Source: Combretum micranthum (lineage: Eukaryota; Streptophyta; Magnoliopsida; Myrtales; Combretaceae). Taken from it: a stretch of 64,000 nucleotides of DNA. The notes below the pieces were generated by a model. It had not been told where the DNA came from. It did no database searches and saw only the letters and a program-made list of their open reading frames with translations. The position numbers and the translations under genes are program-made. The stretch lies in the NCBI GenBank assembly GCA_024138025.1, contig JAMXBD010000173.1, positions 434,001-498,000 on the forward strand, read 5' to 3'. This document shows positions 1 through 9,660 of the stretch, one piece after another (the first letter of the stretch is position 1; every line of letters starts with the position of its first letter).

Positions 1-596
1 AAACTCAATGTTATGCCATAATTTTTGTGTTAACACAAATTTCATTTTCTACAACTCCATGTAACAAGTTCCTTTTATGCATTTACACATCCTACCAATT
101 TATATTCATATAATTTATAGATTAGATATCTCAAACACAATGCTATACCACAATTTTCTGTGTTTAACACAAATTTTCATTTTCTACAACTCCATGCCAC
201 AAACAGAATCTATCATGCATCAATTTCATCAATCTCTAAAACCCACACTAACAACTTATAGCTATATCAATATATCTTCAATAATCATGTTTAAATCACT
301 TCTAAACACCATATTCGTTATCCACTATAATTATGGCAGATAATCCATTTCTGAGTTAAACTTAGACACTATTTTACATGACACCGACATACCTAACTTC
401 AAAAATACAAATATCTCCACATAGTGGGTTGGTTTAGTATCTTATATTTCTCAAGAGTGTAGCACTCAACTTGTTTAAGCTAAAAGGAAGATTCAAGACC
501 TCAAAAGCACACCTACACTTGGATTTCAGCTACTAAAAACACAAATCCACATATCTAAATAAGTTCCTATGCTTAATAAGCCATAAAAGCCTGAAA
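1..596. other. Unassigned AT-rich DNA
   Basis: I see no gene here. The stretch 18-60 is nearly repeated at 135-195: both contain a 'tgctata/tgttatgc' plus 'ccacaatttt' phrase, then 'aacacaaatttcattttctacaactccatg'-like text. This suggests a short, diverged tandem duplication of about 120 bp. The small reading frame across 77-343 has no recognisable domain. Confidence 0.5.
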
Positions 597-788
597 TGTT
601 AGGATCTAGAGTATGCTTTTGATGGAGAGAAATCCAATGTGCTTTGTGAAGGATTACACAAATAGATTTTTAACACCATCTACAATTTAAAACTTTAAGG
701 CAATGGGTTAATGGATCTTTTCTTTTTATAAACTCTTCACATAAGTCTCATATTTTTCATTTGGGATTCTCACACTTGCACTCTAACA
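597..788 (-). mobile_element. 192-bp LTR of a small copia-like/TRIM-like retroelement
   Basis: On the minus strand this segment starts TGTTAGAGTGC and ends CCTAACA, so it has the 5'-TG...CA-3' ends and short terminal inverted repeat (TGTTAG/CTAACA) of an LTR. Immediately upstream on the minus strand (plus 789-803) is the purine-rich run CTTGAGGGGGAAGAT, the expected polypurine tract. The phrase on the minus strand about TATAAA and 'CCATTAACCC' resembles compact copia-type plant LTRs. It therefore reads as a 3' LTR. No matching second copy is present in the window. Confidence 0.7.
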
Positions 789-990
789 ATCTTCCCCCTC
801 AAGTGGAAGTCTCCACAATGGGATAGGTCATACTCTTGTCAAGAGCATATTAAATTGACTTCACTAAACTTGCTTTGTGAGTGACCTACTTACCATGAGT
901 TTCACAAACGAGTTACAGTACAAAACTCTTCTTTCCACATGGTGGGCTAACAATGGAACTTTCCTAGCCAAACCAGGCTTTGATACCACT
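789..990 (-). mobile_element. Miniature retroelement interior: primer-binding site to polypurine tract
   Basis: Only about 200 bp separate a primer-binding site from a polypurine tract. The site reads TGGTATCAAAGC on the minus strand (plus about 977-988) and matches the initiator tRNA-Met type used by copia and TRIM elements. The tract lies next to the 192-bp LTR. No coding sequence fits in between. A non-coding interior of this size is typical of TRIM elements. The odd point is the upstream side: the site abuts a 976-bp LTR of unrelated sequence rather than a copy of the 192-bp LTR. Confidence 0.6.
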
Positions 991-1966
991 TGTTAAGAGA
1001 AAGCCTAATCTTAATCACGATAACGACCAAATCGATTAATCAAACAATTAATCAACTTGTGATCAGATGTTAAAACTTTTCTTGCTAAATGCGATAAACA
1101 ATAAACAATGTGGAAATATAAAACAGACAATACCAGGATATAACATGAAAAACCCAATGTGGGAAAAACCACGGGACCAGCACTACATAATTTCTTCCGC
1201 TATTAACAATAATTGGATTACAACAATTTTTCATTACTAGATTTGTTTAGTGGATCTCATAATTCTTCACAACAAATTGGTAGATTATAACAAGAGCAAG
1301 ATTTTCTCCTAGAGTTTCTCACTCTATGATTTTCTCTATTTTCTCTCTTTCTCTCTCTATATCTCTATCTAGGCTTGAGAAGAGGCACACCACTTGTTTA
1401 CACAAAACCTTAGGACAATAAGAAGAATATATATGTAAAACAAAGGGAAAATCAATAGACACTCAAAGCCTAGTTCGGGAAAAATATATGCTGTTGGCTT
1501 ATGAAGGCAATGCTGACTTTGGCATTCTGGAACAACATTCACTAGCTTGTACACTGCCCACTGGTGGTGTACCCTCCTATGTCTGTGGCATAGCCTCTAA
1601 CACCAGCGATGTTGAAGCTGGTGTAACCTGTTTGTTGCTCTCGGCAAGAAATTACAATTTCAAAGCCGGTTAATGACATTCAAAGCCGACGACCTTGAGC
1701 TTCCAATTACATGTATACATCACAGAACTCCTTTGTTTGCAAAACAAATCTCTTTATCTCAAGTCCTCTTCTAAGTATATGTCCTATACTTAGGATATCT
1801 TTGATTTCAATGTCTTCTAAATATATAAACATATATTTAGGATCTCTTTGTGCAAGCGTGCTGGTCCATTCCTACTTTGATTCCAAAGTATTCTAAATAT
1901 ATGATCGATATATATTTAGGCTCTGTTTGGTTATAGACCTATATGAGTTGGATCTATAACCCAACA
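991..1966 (-). mobile_element. 976-bp LTR of the adjacent copia element
   Basis: The plus strand begins TGTTAAGAG and ends ACCCAACA, giving TG/CA ends. On the minus strand it follows a weakly purine-rich TTATAAGAGAT and lies directly downstream of copia pol remnants, so it fits the 3' LTR of that element. Inside are a CT-rich tract (about 1325-1370), a run of imperfect dyads including ACACCAGC(N9)GCTGGTGT at 1600-1624, and several TATATTTAGG-like copies at 1775-1920. Apparent 61-codon frames here have no domain and are not called genes. Confidence 0.6.
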
Positions 1967-3040
1967 ATCTCTTATAATCAATCCTATTACCTTCCTGCAG
2001 CACGTTTTGTCAGACTAAAATCTTTCACAACCAGCTTTTGCCTTGTTCCTTAATTGTGAGCGGTCTTCACTCTAAGCACCCCATTTGTTTTTCAGAGGTC
2101 CTTTTCCCTTAGGCAATTTCACCGAGTCAATTTTCCTGTTCTTATCCAAGGATTTCAATCCATCTTTTATGGCTCTAACCTTTCCTGACTTCTTCTCATT
2201 TCCCATGGCCTTTTGATGACCATCTGACTCTCCCCTATCAATGAGTGTCACATACTCATCTGGACTAAATCTTACTAATGCTCTTCTATCTCTTACAGAT
2301 CTTCTCATCTTGAACTGATGATGAGGCTCTTGGGATTCTTTAACTGAATCTCCCATATTTTGCCATCATTAGAACCTCTATGTGAGAGTACAGGATTCAC
2401 ATCTCCTTTACTTATTGCTGACATTAAGTAAAAGGTATTTTTCTTCTTTCCTTTTGCCATATTGAGAGAACCCTTGGTGAGCTTCCATCTTCCTTCACCA
2501 CAGTAGCTACTATAGCCATTATCATCAAGCTTTCCTATAGAAATAAGGCTAAGGTGGATATCTGGAATATATTTGACATCTCTGAGAACGAGCCTACAAC
2601 CTATCTTAGTCTTTAAAACTATGTTTCCAATGCCAACAATCCTGAATTTACCATCATTTCCCATCTTGACATTACCAAAAGTAACAGTAGTATAGGTTGA
2701 GAAGAACTCACAATGTGAAGTCACATGAAAGGAGGCATCAGAATCAACAACCCAGTCATCATCATGATTTGCAAGGCTAACACACTTCTCATCCCAGGCA
2801 ATGACGATCTCATCATCATCTGTTGTTGCTACAGTTGTGTCTACATCATTTTCATCATCTTTACCTTTTCCTCTCTTCCAGAGTTTGCATCCTCGCTTCA
2901 TGTGACCCAGCTTGTCATAGTAGTAGCATCTAAGGTCTTTCATTCCTCTTGACTTGGACCTTTGTCTGGATTTCTCATAGTCAAAGGGCACAGCCTTATA
3001 ATCCTTTGATTGGACTAGGACGTTGAATACCAATCTTTTC
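1967..3040 (-). pseudogene. Ty1/copia gag-pol relic, twice internally deleted
   Basis: The frame at 3033-2305 runs from the end of gag into protease. It shows a basic KSRQRSKSRG tract, a zinc knuckle with C36, H44 and C49 in CX2CX4HX4C spacing but Tyr instead of the second Cys (residue 39), and a protease site reading DSDAS where DSGAS is usual. It continues to the region before integrase. Frame 2356-2072 then holds the start of reverse transcriptase (RRSVRDRRALVRFSPDEY... to LKNKW). Integrase is absent between the two frames, and the rest of reverse transcriptase and RNase H is absent after the second. About 1 kb remains of the usual 4-5 kb. The element cannot make active protease or polymerase. 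Assignment to Ty1/copia is firm; lineage is not assigned. Confidence 0.85.
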
Positions 3041-4870
3041 AGTACTTGAGGTACAACAACTTCTTTTTGTTATTGATCTTTGTAATATTGGTTCACAATT
3101 GGTTTTGGAACCTCACCAACCATACAGATTTCTTTCTCCTCTGGTTTCTCAGCTTTAGTTTGCTTCTGTTTGTAATATTGGTTCACAATTGGATTTGGAA
3201 CCTCACCAACCATACATATTTCTTTCTCCTTTGGTTTCTCAGCTTTAGTTTGCTTCTCTTTGAGTTGGTTATCCTCTTCTTCAAATTCAGACCCCTAGCC
3301 TGTAGGTACTACATCTTCCAAAAAGGTTAGGGGCCCTAGCTATGAGTAGGCAACTAGATATTTAGATGATTCACCTAGAATGTCAACAGTAGAGTCACCT
3401 ACAAGACATCTTGCTTTCAACTCTTTATAAGTGTTTCCATTGTGTTTTACTTCCCACTCTATCTTTGGAGAGATTGTTTCCAAGATAACACTTTTTGTGA
3501 TTAGACCATCCCATAACATTTGATAAATTTCAGTTTTAAACCTGGCATGATCTTTGAGGTTTACATGTTGCAAATGCCCCATTTGCCTGAGCTTCTAAGC
3601 GAGTTGAGGTAAGGAGTAGGGTATCTCATTTAAGTTTAAGGGATTTTCTCTTTCTTTAACTGTTGTGATCATGTTGATGCTATGGCCATGAGTGGACAAA
3701 GGATTATTATTGACATTTGGTCCTATGGCTTCAACAAAGCCCAACTAAATGAGTTTCGCATCAATCAAGTCTTGGATGCAATGTTTCAATCTCTAATAGT
3801 TTTCAGTGGAATGCCTCTCTTACCCTATGATATTCACATTTCAGTGTCGGATCATATCCCCTTGGTTCGAACCCTTGAAGTGAAGGCTCCAAAGTCAGCA
3901 TTTTCTCTTCTCGGAGTTTGTGTAGCATCTGGGATAGGGGTACAAGAAGACTAGTGAATTGTCGAGCTGGACAATTTCTTTTTTCTCGTTCTATTATAGG
4001 TTCTCTAGTTTGCTGACTAGGTCTTGCAATATGAAATTAAGGCCAGACTAGTTGAAAAGATCCAGTGTTCACAATACTAACAGTTGATTCTTTTTCTTTG
4101 TTAATTGCTCGAATTAGCCTTTTATCATGTTGTTCAGCGAATTTACTAGACAAGATGGCATCCTAACTTTTACTCCCAGCTGCTACTATATTAGCAAAGC
4201 TAGCAACTGTATGCCCTACTAAATGCCAGTAGTATGGCTTACCTAGGTATTGATGAACATGGTAGTCGGCTCTTTTTCAGGGATCGTGCTAGTAACCATA
4301 GCAACTTTACCTCTCCATTTTTAAGCATATTCCTTGAACATTTCATTTTTCTTTTACTCATCTTACTCAAATCAGCCATCGAGAGAGCCACTTCTATATT
4401 GAATTTGTACTGGTTATAGAAGGCTCGTGCTAGCTTTTTCCAGGTGTTGATCTCATTCATATCCAACTTTGCATGCCACAATAGGGTTGGTCTTATCAGG
4501 TTGTCTTAAAAGTTTGCATCATCAGGGAGTCGTATTTGGTATACTTTCCCATTTTACGAATATGCGAGCGAGCATAGAGCATTGAACAGCCGGTCCCATT
4601 GCATTTCTAGAATTCTAGGACTTTAAACTTTTTAGGATACTCCCCTTCATCCTAGTTTTGCAAACTAAGGAGGCCCATTTTCTCAAAATCAGTGTGGAGC
4701 TCAAATAGTTTGAGTTGCTCACTCATTTTCTTTATCAATTTCTTTTCTAGTTCTTTTTCTTTTTGATCCCAACCTTATACTTTTAGGCCCATGATGTTGG
4801 ATTTTTCCTTTGGCAATTCTATTCATTGTTCTGATCATGTGTCTCAGCAAGGGTATCTATCCAATTTAGC
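3040..4870 (-). pseudogene. Ty3/gypsy gag relic, C-terminal part
   Basis: Minus-strand translation gives plant Ty3 gag similarity broken by stops and frameshifts. At 4481-4239 the protein reads LDMNEINTWKKLARAFYNQY, the classic 'W..L...F..QY' heart of the retrotransposon gag domain (PF03732). Further on (about 4230-4080) comes VASFANIVAAG followed by FAEQHDKRLIRAI-like text, again gag. The segment 3582-3340 (MGHLQHVNLKDHARFKTEIY...) is open but I cannot place it exactly. Upstream text near 4862-4800 (WIDTLAETHDQNN) probably joins gag residues now lying at 5986-6216. No protease or reverse transcriptase follows; copia sequence begins near 3040 instead. Confidence 0.75.
3081..3260 (-). repeat. 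Two 90-bp tandem repeats in gypsy gag relic
   Basis: TGTAATATTGGTTCACAATT starts at 3081 and again at 3171, and the two 90-bp units are almost identical. Because 90 is a multiple of three, the minus-strand frame is kept and encodes a 30-residue unit twice, including KQTKAEKPxEKEICMVGEV. The few differences suggest a recent or homogenised duplication compared with the decay around it. Confidence 0.85.
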
Positions 4871-5987
4871 ATAGGATATGGGAAAACCATGCATCACTAG
4901 GTTTGATTTCACGCACATATTACAGAAGTGGAAACTATAAGGCGGGTTTCTAAACCAATTTTAAGCTCACTTATCCAGCCATTATCTCTTTTATCCTTTT
5001 ACACGTAATTACAACAATAAGAATAAAGAGATAAGAGAAGGAGAAGATTACACTGAATTTAACGTGGAGTTTGGTCTACCCTCTAGTCCCCACGGTCCTA
5101 ATTGTCTCACTCAAGGAGGACTTCATGCATTTCATTCATTTAAAACAATTGCCTAATGAAGAGGACTTCATAAATACCTCAGCACATAGGACTTTACACA
5201 ATGCTTACATACACTAAGACTTCACATAAGTGCCTCAACACATGAGGACTTCACCTATTGCCTCAAATATAGGAGGACTTCACTTAAATACTTGCAAACA
5301 AATACGTGAATAGTGTTTTACAATATTAGCTCACTAATCTTACTATAACACTATTCACTCAACAAATACCAACACAAAATGAGGGAGTATTTTTACATAA
5401 TCTATGCAAGTTACGCTCCACTCTCTTCTCTCTCCCTTAAAAAACACCCCAAAACATTCGATAAATAGCACCTTTAAAAACATAGTTGTTTTCCCCTAAA
5501 AGAATCTCCAATGGTCGAATTTGAAAGTCTACAAAGGCTACTTTTTAAACTGTCACAACCTAGACTTGTTGCGCCCTAAACTCAACACGCCTCAATTTAC
5601 CCCGCAATGAAGTTTGTGCTCGTCGAGCCTTAGATTTATATTTATCACGCCTTGGAGTTAAACTTGTCAAGCCCTCGATTTACCTTGCACTCAAAGCTGC
5701 AACCAAGGCTATACATCTCATTTTGTTCCACTCATCGCATCTTGGGTTTACACTTCAATTGGACCAATTGAGCACTCGACAAAGTCTGCAATCAAGGCTA
5801 TAATCAAGATTGGCATGACAATTTATTCCTGCTCAATCTGCAAAGAACAACACACATATACATACAAATACAAACATATATGTGTATATTAAAGCTTGAA
5901 CATATCAAAAACAAGTTTTACTTATTAATGTAGCTTAACCAAGTTATGGAACATTTGTGCAATACATTTTCTCATCAAAATAAGATT
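4863..5987. mobile_element. LTR-like insertion splitting the gypsy gag
   Basis: Gag-like minus-strand protein stops at MMNKEWL (5986) and appears to resume at LNWIDTLAETHDQ (about 4862), so the 1.1 kb between looks like a later insertion. It contains an ACGTGGAGTTTGGTCTACC phrase near 5061, as found in plant LTRs, a series of 'aggacttcac' repeats at 5113-5290, and a second set of 'cgcc/gcct...tttay' repeats at 5570-5800. I could not fix exact ends or a target-site duplication. Confidence 0.5.
5113..5290. repeat. Short direct repeats around AGGACTTCAC
   Basis: The motif AGGACTTCAY recurs near 5115, 5163, 5187, 5216, 5246 and 5273. The last four are spaced 27-30 bases apart, with 'gcctcaanayatg' between copies. 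It lies in LTR-like DNA. The regular spacing suggests tandem amplification of a roughly 29-bp unit, now diverged. Confidence 0.65.
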
Positions 5988-7700
5988 ACAACCACTCTTT
6001 GTTCATCATAGGAGACTTATTTGGGCGGTTCTGAACCAAGGTATCTACTTTTTCCATGACATTGTCAAATGTTAATTCTAAAGCAGTCATTCTTTGCTCC
6101 ATGGGCTCACTGTTGTTTCTTAACATTTTAGATCTTGACCTAGTGATTATTGGATTGTAAACTCTAGCAACTTTCTTGGGTGCAATCTTGGTAAAATCTG
6201 AAGCATTTAGAACCAAATTTCATCAATTCAATGATTTTTGTTTTCGATTTTTTAACATTTTTATGAGTTTTCATGGATGTAGTGTAAATTTATAATATGT
6301 ACAAAAAGCGAAAGATCATACATCGTTTTTTTTTAAACATTTTTATAATATAATTGATCTTTACATAGCAAAACTGGACCTTAAAGGGTGTTTTCATTAC
6401 AAAATTACTAACTCGACAAGCTTGTCAAAATGGACATTTCTTTTTCATTATTTATTTACAAAAGGGTGCCTTCAAGGGCAGATTCAAATATAGACTCAAA
6501 ACTAAACAGACTAAAAAAGAAACTGGACTCAAATTGAATTCACTCGGTCTTCCTTTGCGTCACTAGTTGAATTTGCTTCAGGTCTTCTTTCAGTTGATCA
6601 CATTCTTTCTCTTTCTTTAAATAATGCTCCCTCTAAAGATCTTTTTCCCTTCTTTCCTCCTGAAACCTCATTTTCCACATCCCCAAAGCTTTCTCATAAT
6701 CTTGATGTAGGACTTCGACATTTGCTTTCATTACATCCCAATAGCTTTGTTCTTTAGGGGGAAGGTGGGTTGGTTTAAGCCCTAAAATATCAGAGGCCCG
6801 ATATGGGGTGATCTTTGCATAATGTTGGAAATGGTATACAAAATTCCAGCTAGCTCTGTAAATCTTCAAATCTGGCCTTAACTCCCTAGGATCACAAATG
6901 GGCTTAGCAGTATAGGTTTGCCAGTAGTTAACAATCTCTTTTAATCTGTTGTTAATCTCATGTGGGGTAAGGTTAGCATCCGTGTAATCAAGCAGCACTT
7001 AGGTTAATGGTTCGGCATAGGTAACATCTTATATGGCTTTTATTTAATTAACCACACTTCCTTGAAAGTAACCTATATCCAGTGATTCCAACCACAGGAA
7101 CTCATTTGTAGATTAAGCAACCTAATATAACTTTAGTACCTTTAAACCACTTGGCTACCTAAATAAGTGATGCAGTTGGTAGCTCCCCCAACATACCAAC
7201 CCATTCAGAAACAGTAATACTACTTTCTATTTTTATCTTATGAGCGCAACTTTCAACCATGTCGATGTTTTATTCAATCTGGGTAAGTCATTCCTCAGGC
7301 AACCGAGATGACTGGAATACCATAAAATCAGAAGTGTAGGAGCTACCCATAGTACCCCATGGTTGTGTTGCTTAACAGAAGTGAGGGATCTGAATTGCTT
7401 GGCTAAAAGTGTTGGCATGTAGGACTTGCCAGTAAGGATTTGGGATACTAACTCAGTTACCTTATAATGTACATTGAAATTGCCTTAAGGAAACAGTACG
7501 ATCCCGAACACAGAGCTATGTAAACACTGATCCTGTGTTATTGCCATATTTCAGACCCTCCGCAAAAGATTTTACAGTTCTTGTTGTATCCTACTGGGGT
7601 AACAAACCATTCAATCAGTGAAGAAACTTTCAAGGACTACCCCCTACGTTGTTTCATGGAGACAACAAGTTTGGTTTTTGAACCCCAATCAGTCTGCTAA
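5986..7700 (-). pseudogene. Ty3/gypsy gag relic, N-terminal part
   Basis: Minus-strand frames at 6216-5986 and 6998-6633, plus broken frames up to about 7700, look like the long N-terminal part of plant Ty3 gag polyproteins. The first holds a helical MEQRMTALELTFDNVMEKV segment of the sort that precedes the gag core. The second (121 codons) is rich in Trp, His and charged residues and ends in a QEERREKDL helix. Upstream, 7560-7240 gives text such as YGNNTGSVF and SSITVSEWVGML between stops. The order matches gag reading from high to low coordinates. I cannot name a specific domain for the 121-residue segment, so that part is tentative. Confidence 0.55.
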
Positions 7701-7859
7701 AAATTAAGGTCGGTTAGGCGTCAAGCTTAGGAACAAAATCTCCTTCTTCAGGAGGGGTAGTTTGTAAGAGCTGGGTGTACTCTTCTAATATAAGGGCCAA
7801 CATGTGGGAATTGGACTTAAACGCACTGTGATAAGATCATATTCTACACAACTTTTAAT

Positions 7860-9660
7860 AAGTAATTAGTGATTAATTTGTCTTAAATTCTATGAAAATT
7901 GCTAGAATTGATACTTGGATTGTTTAAGTTCATGTTTTAGATAAAAAATGAACAAAGGAAAGCAAAACAAGGAAGTTTAAGTTGAAAATGAGAAATCTCA
8001 GGGGGTACACTGGCTTTTCTTGAGCCAAAGCCGCCAGCGTATAGTCAGCCTAGAGGATGATCAGAATGCAAAACTTTAATACTGCTTCTACGCTGTCGGC
8101 TTTCGACCCAGCTTTGAAGTAGAACAGCATCAAGAAGTTAAAGGCTGGAAAAATTGTCTTCGACGCCACCGGCCTTGAGGCAGTGTAGGTTGAAGATCAA
8201 TAAGCAAGATTCAAGCACTAACTCAACACTGCCAATGTAGAAGAGGGAAATAGCCAGCTTCTGCAATTTCATCCAACGTTAGCTTTCTGGGAATCAAAGC
8301 CGCCGATGTTGAGACGGCCTTGAGTGTCTATAGAATTGAATTTTTAAAGGCTATCACCTACACGGTCGGCCTTGAAGTAGATCTGGCTAGCCTTCGATGT
8401 TTCCATTATACACTGGCATTTCAAACCCTACGCAACTAGCAGTCAAGTAGTATAGGTCATCCATAGAATCCAAATTGTTAAAGCCGAAGCCAAAGCTACC
8501 AGTATTCAAAAATCGTAGGAATATACGCCGCCTATGCGCTACCAGCGTTGAAAGTGTAACTACTGGTGTACACTTTGTAACTACAGAATTCAAATGAAGA
8601 GTCATGGATTCTTTCTATATAAGCTAGGGCCTTCTATACACGATGGATATACACAGAAATAGACAGGAATTAGAGCATATTTTCTTTCTTTTTTAGGAAT
8701 TGTTAGGGATTTTGAGAGAGTGTGAATTTGGAGCTTGTATTGACAAGAATTTTGCACATGAAGATCTTAACATTTGAATTGGTGATATCTAATCTTACTT
8801 TTTCTATGCAATTCATTTGTTTGATTTAATTGATTATTATGTCATTTGCAATTTTTTATTTGATTGTTGATTCATTATTCATGAGTAGCTAAACTTTTAT
8901 TGTGGGAAGTTGATGAAGCCTTAGCATGCTAAGATGATCTTTGAAATTATGTTATATGGTTATTAGGATTATGTAATATCCATATTGAATTCCTGTTATA
9001 CATCTTATTTATGTAGGGAATTTGATTTATAAGAATCTTCATAACTCGAAAGGGAAATTAAGGTTCATAGGAATTCATGAATTAAGGTTAGATAACAATT
9101 GCGGAAGTGGCGGAGTTTAATCTGATTTAGAAATTGTCCTTTGTTATTCATGCAATGTTTTATATTGAATTTTCACTAAGGAATTAGGAGAAATTGATTT
9201 AAATCATTAGTATAGAATTGGGAGATTTGTAATTGTGAATCAGATGCCACTAGTAATTTATTTAGCGGAAGCTATTAGGCTATTTTGTGGTTTAAAAGAT
9301 ATTAAAACTTGATTATGAGTTTTAGATCTTGACAATTTCATATGAATATCCATAAGTCTAATTATCAATATAACCTGATTTCAAGTTGATTAGCAATGTT
9401 AAGGTGGATTCTTTTCCTTCCCACATTATTTTGATATATCTCTCTCTCACACTCTCATTGCATTCATAGATAGTTTTTAATTTAGATTAGAAATGGATAA
9501 TTAGTTAAATTATAAAAATTGATTGCCTAAATATTAATTGAATCTAATATCAGTCTAGTAGTTAAAGTGATCCTTGTGGGAACGATACTCTACTCACTTT
9601 GTATTACTTGATCAGACCCAGTGTACTCGCTGAAAGAATTCACACTTTATTTATATACAC
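7860..9660 (+). mobile_element. LTR/leader-like region of a Ty3-type element
   Basis: No coding frame is supported. The segment shares landmarks with 15240-16880 in the same order: TAGAATTG(A/G)TACTTGG at 7903 and 15304, then about 950 bases later CATGAGT(GA)GTAG near 8880 and 16243. Near 9567-9640 it has CTTGTGGGAACGATACTC followed by a TACTTGATCA phrase, which recalls the end of the leader in many plant Ty3 elements. Between 8000 and 8420 it holds a run of GC-rich imperfect dyads. Element ends were not found. Confidence 0.5.
8000..8420. repeat. Array of GC-rich imperfect dyads (GCCG/CGGC type)
   Basis: Several stretches repeat a pattern of ACACTG or TACGCTG, then a GCCG/CGGC core around 'cttgaag', then a complementary arm. 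Examples are AAAGCCGCCAGCG at 8021, CTGTCGGCTTTCGAC at 8094, GACGCCACCGGCCTTGAGG at 8162, AAGCCGCCGATGTTGAGAC at 8300 and CGGTCGGCCTTGAAGTAG at 8363. The same vocabulary occurs in the copia LTR at 1540-1700. The local GC content is well above the surroundings. Confidence 0.5.

Noticed and set aside
3682..3954. Plus-strand 90-codon frame
   Set aside because: It lies antisense to the gypsy gag relic, has no domain, and is explained as an opposite-strand shadow.
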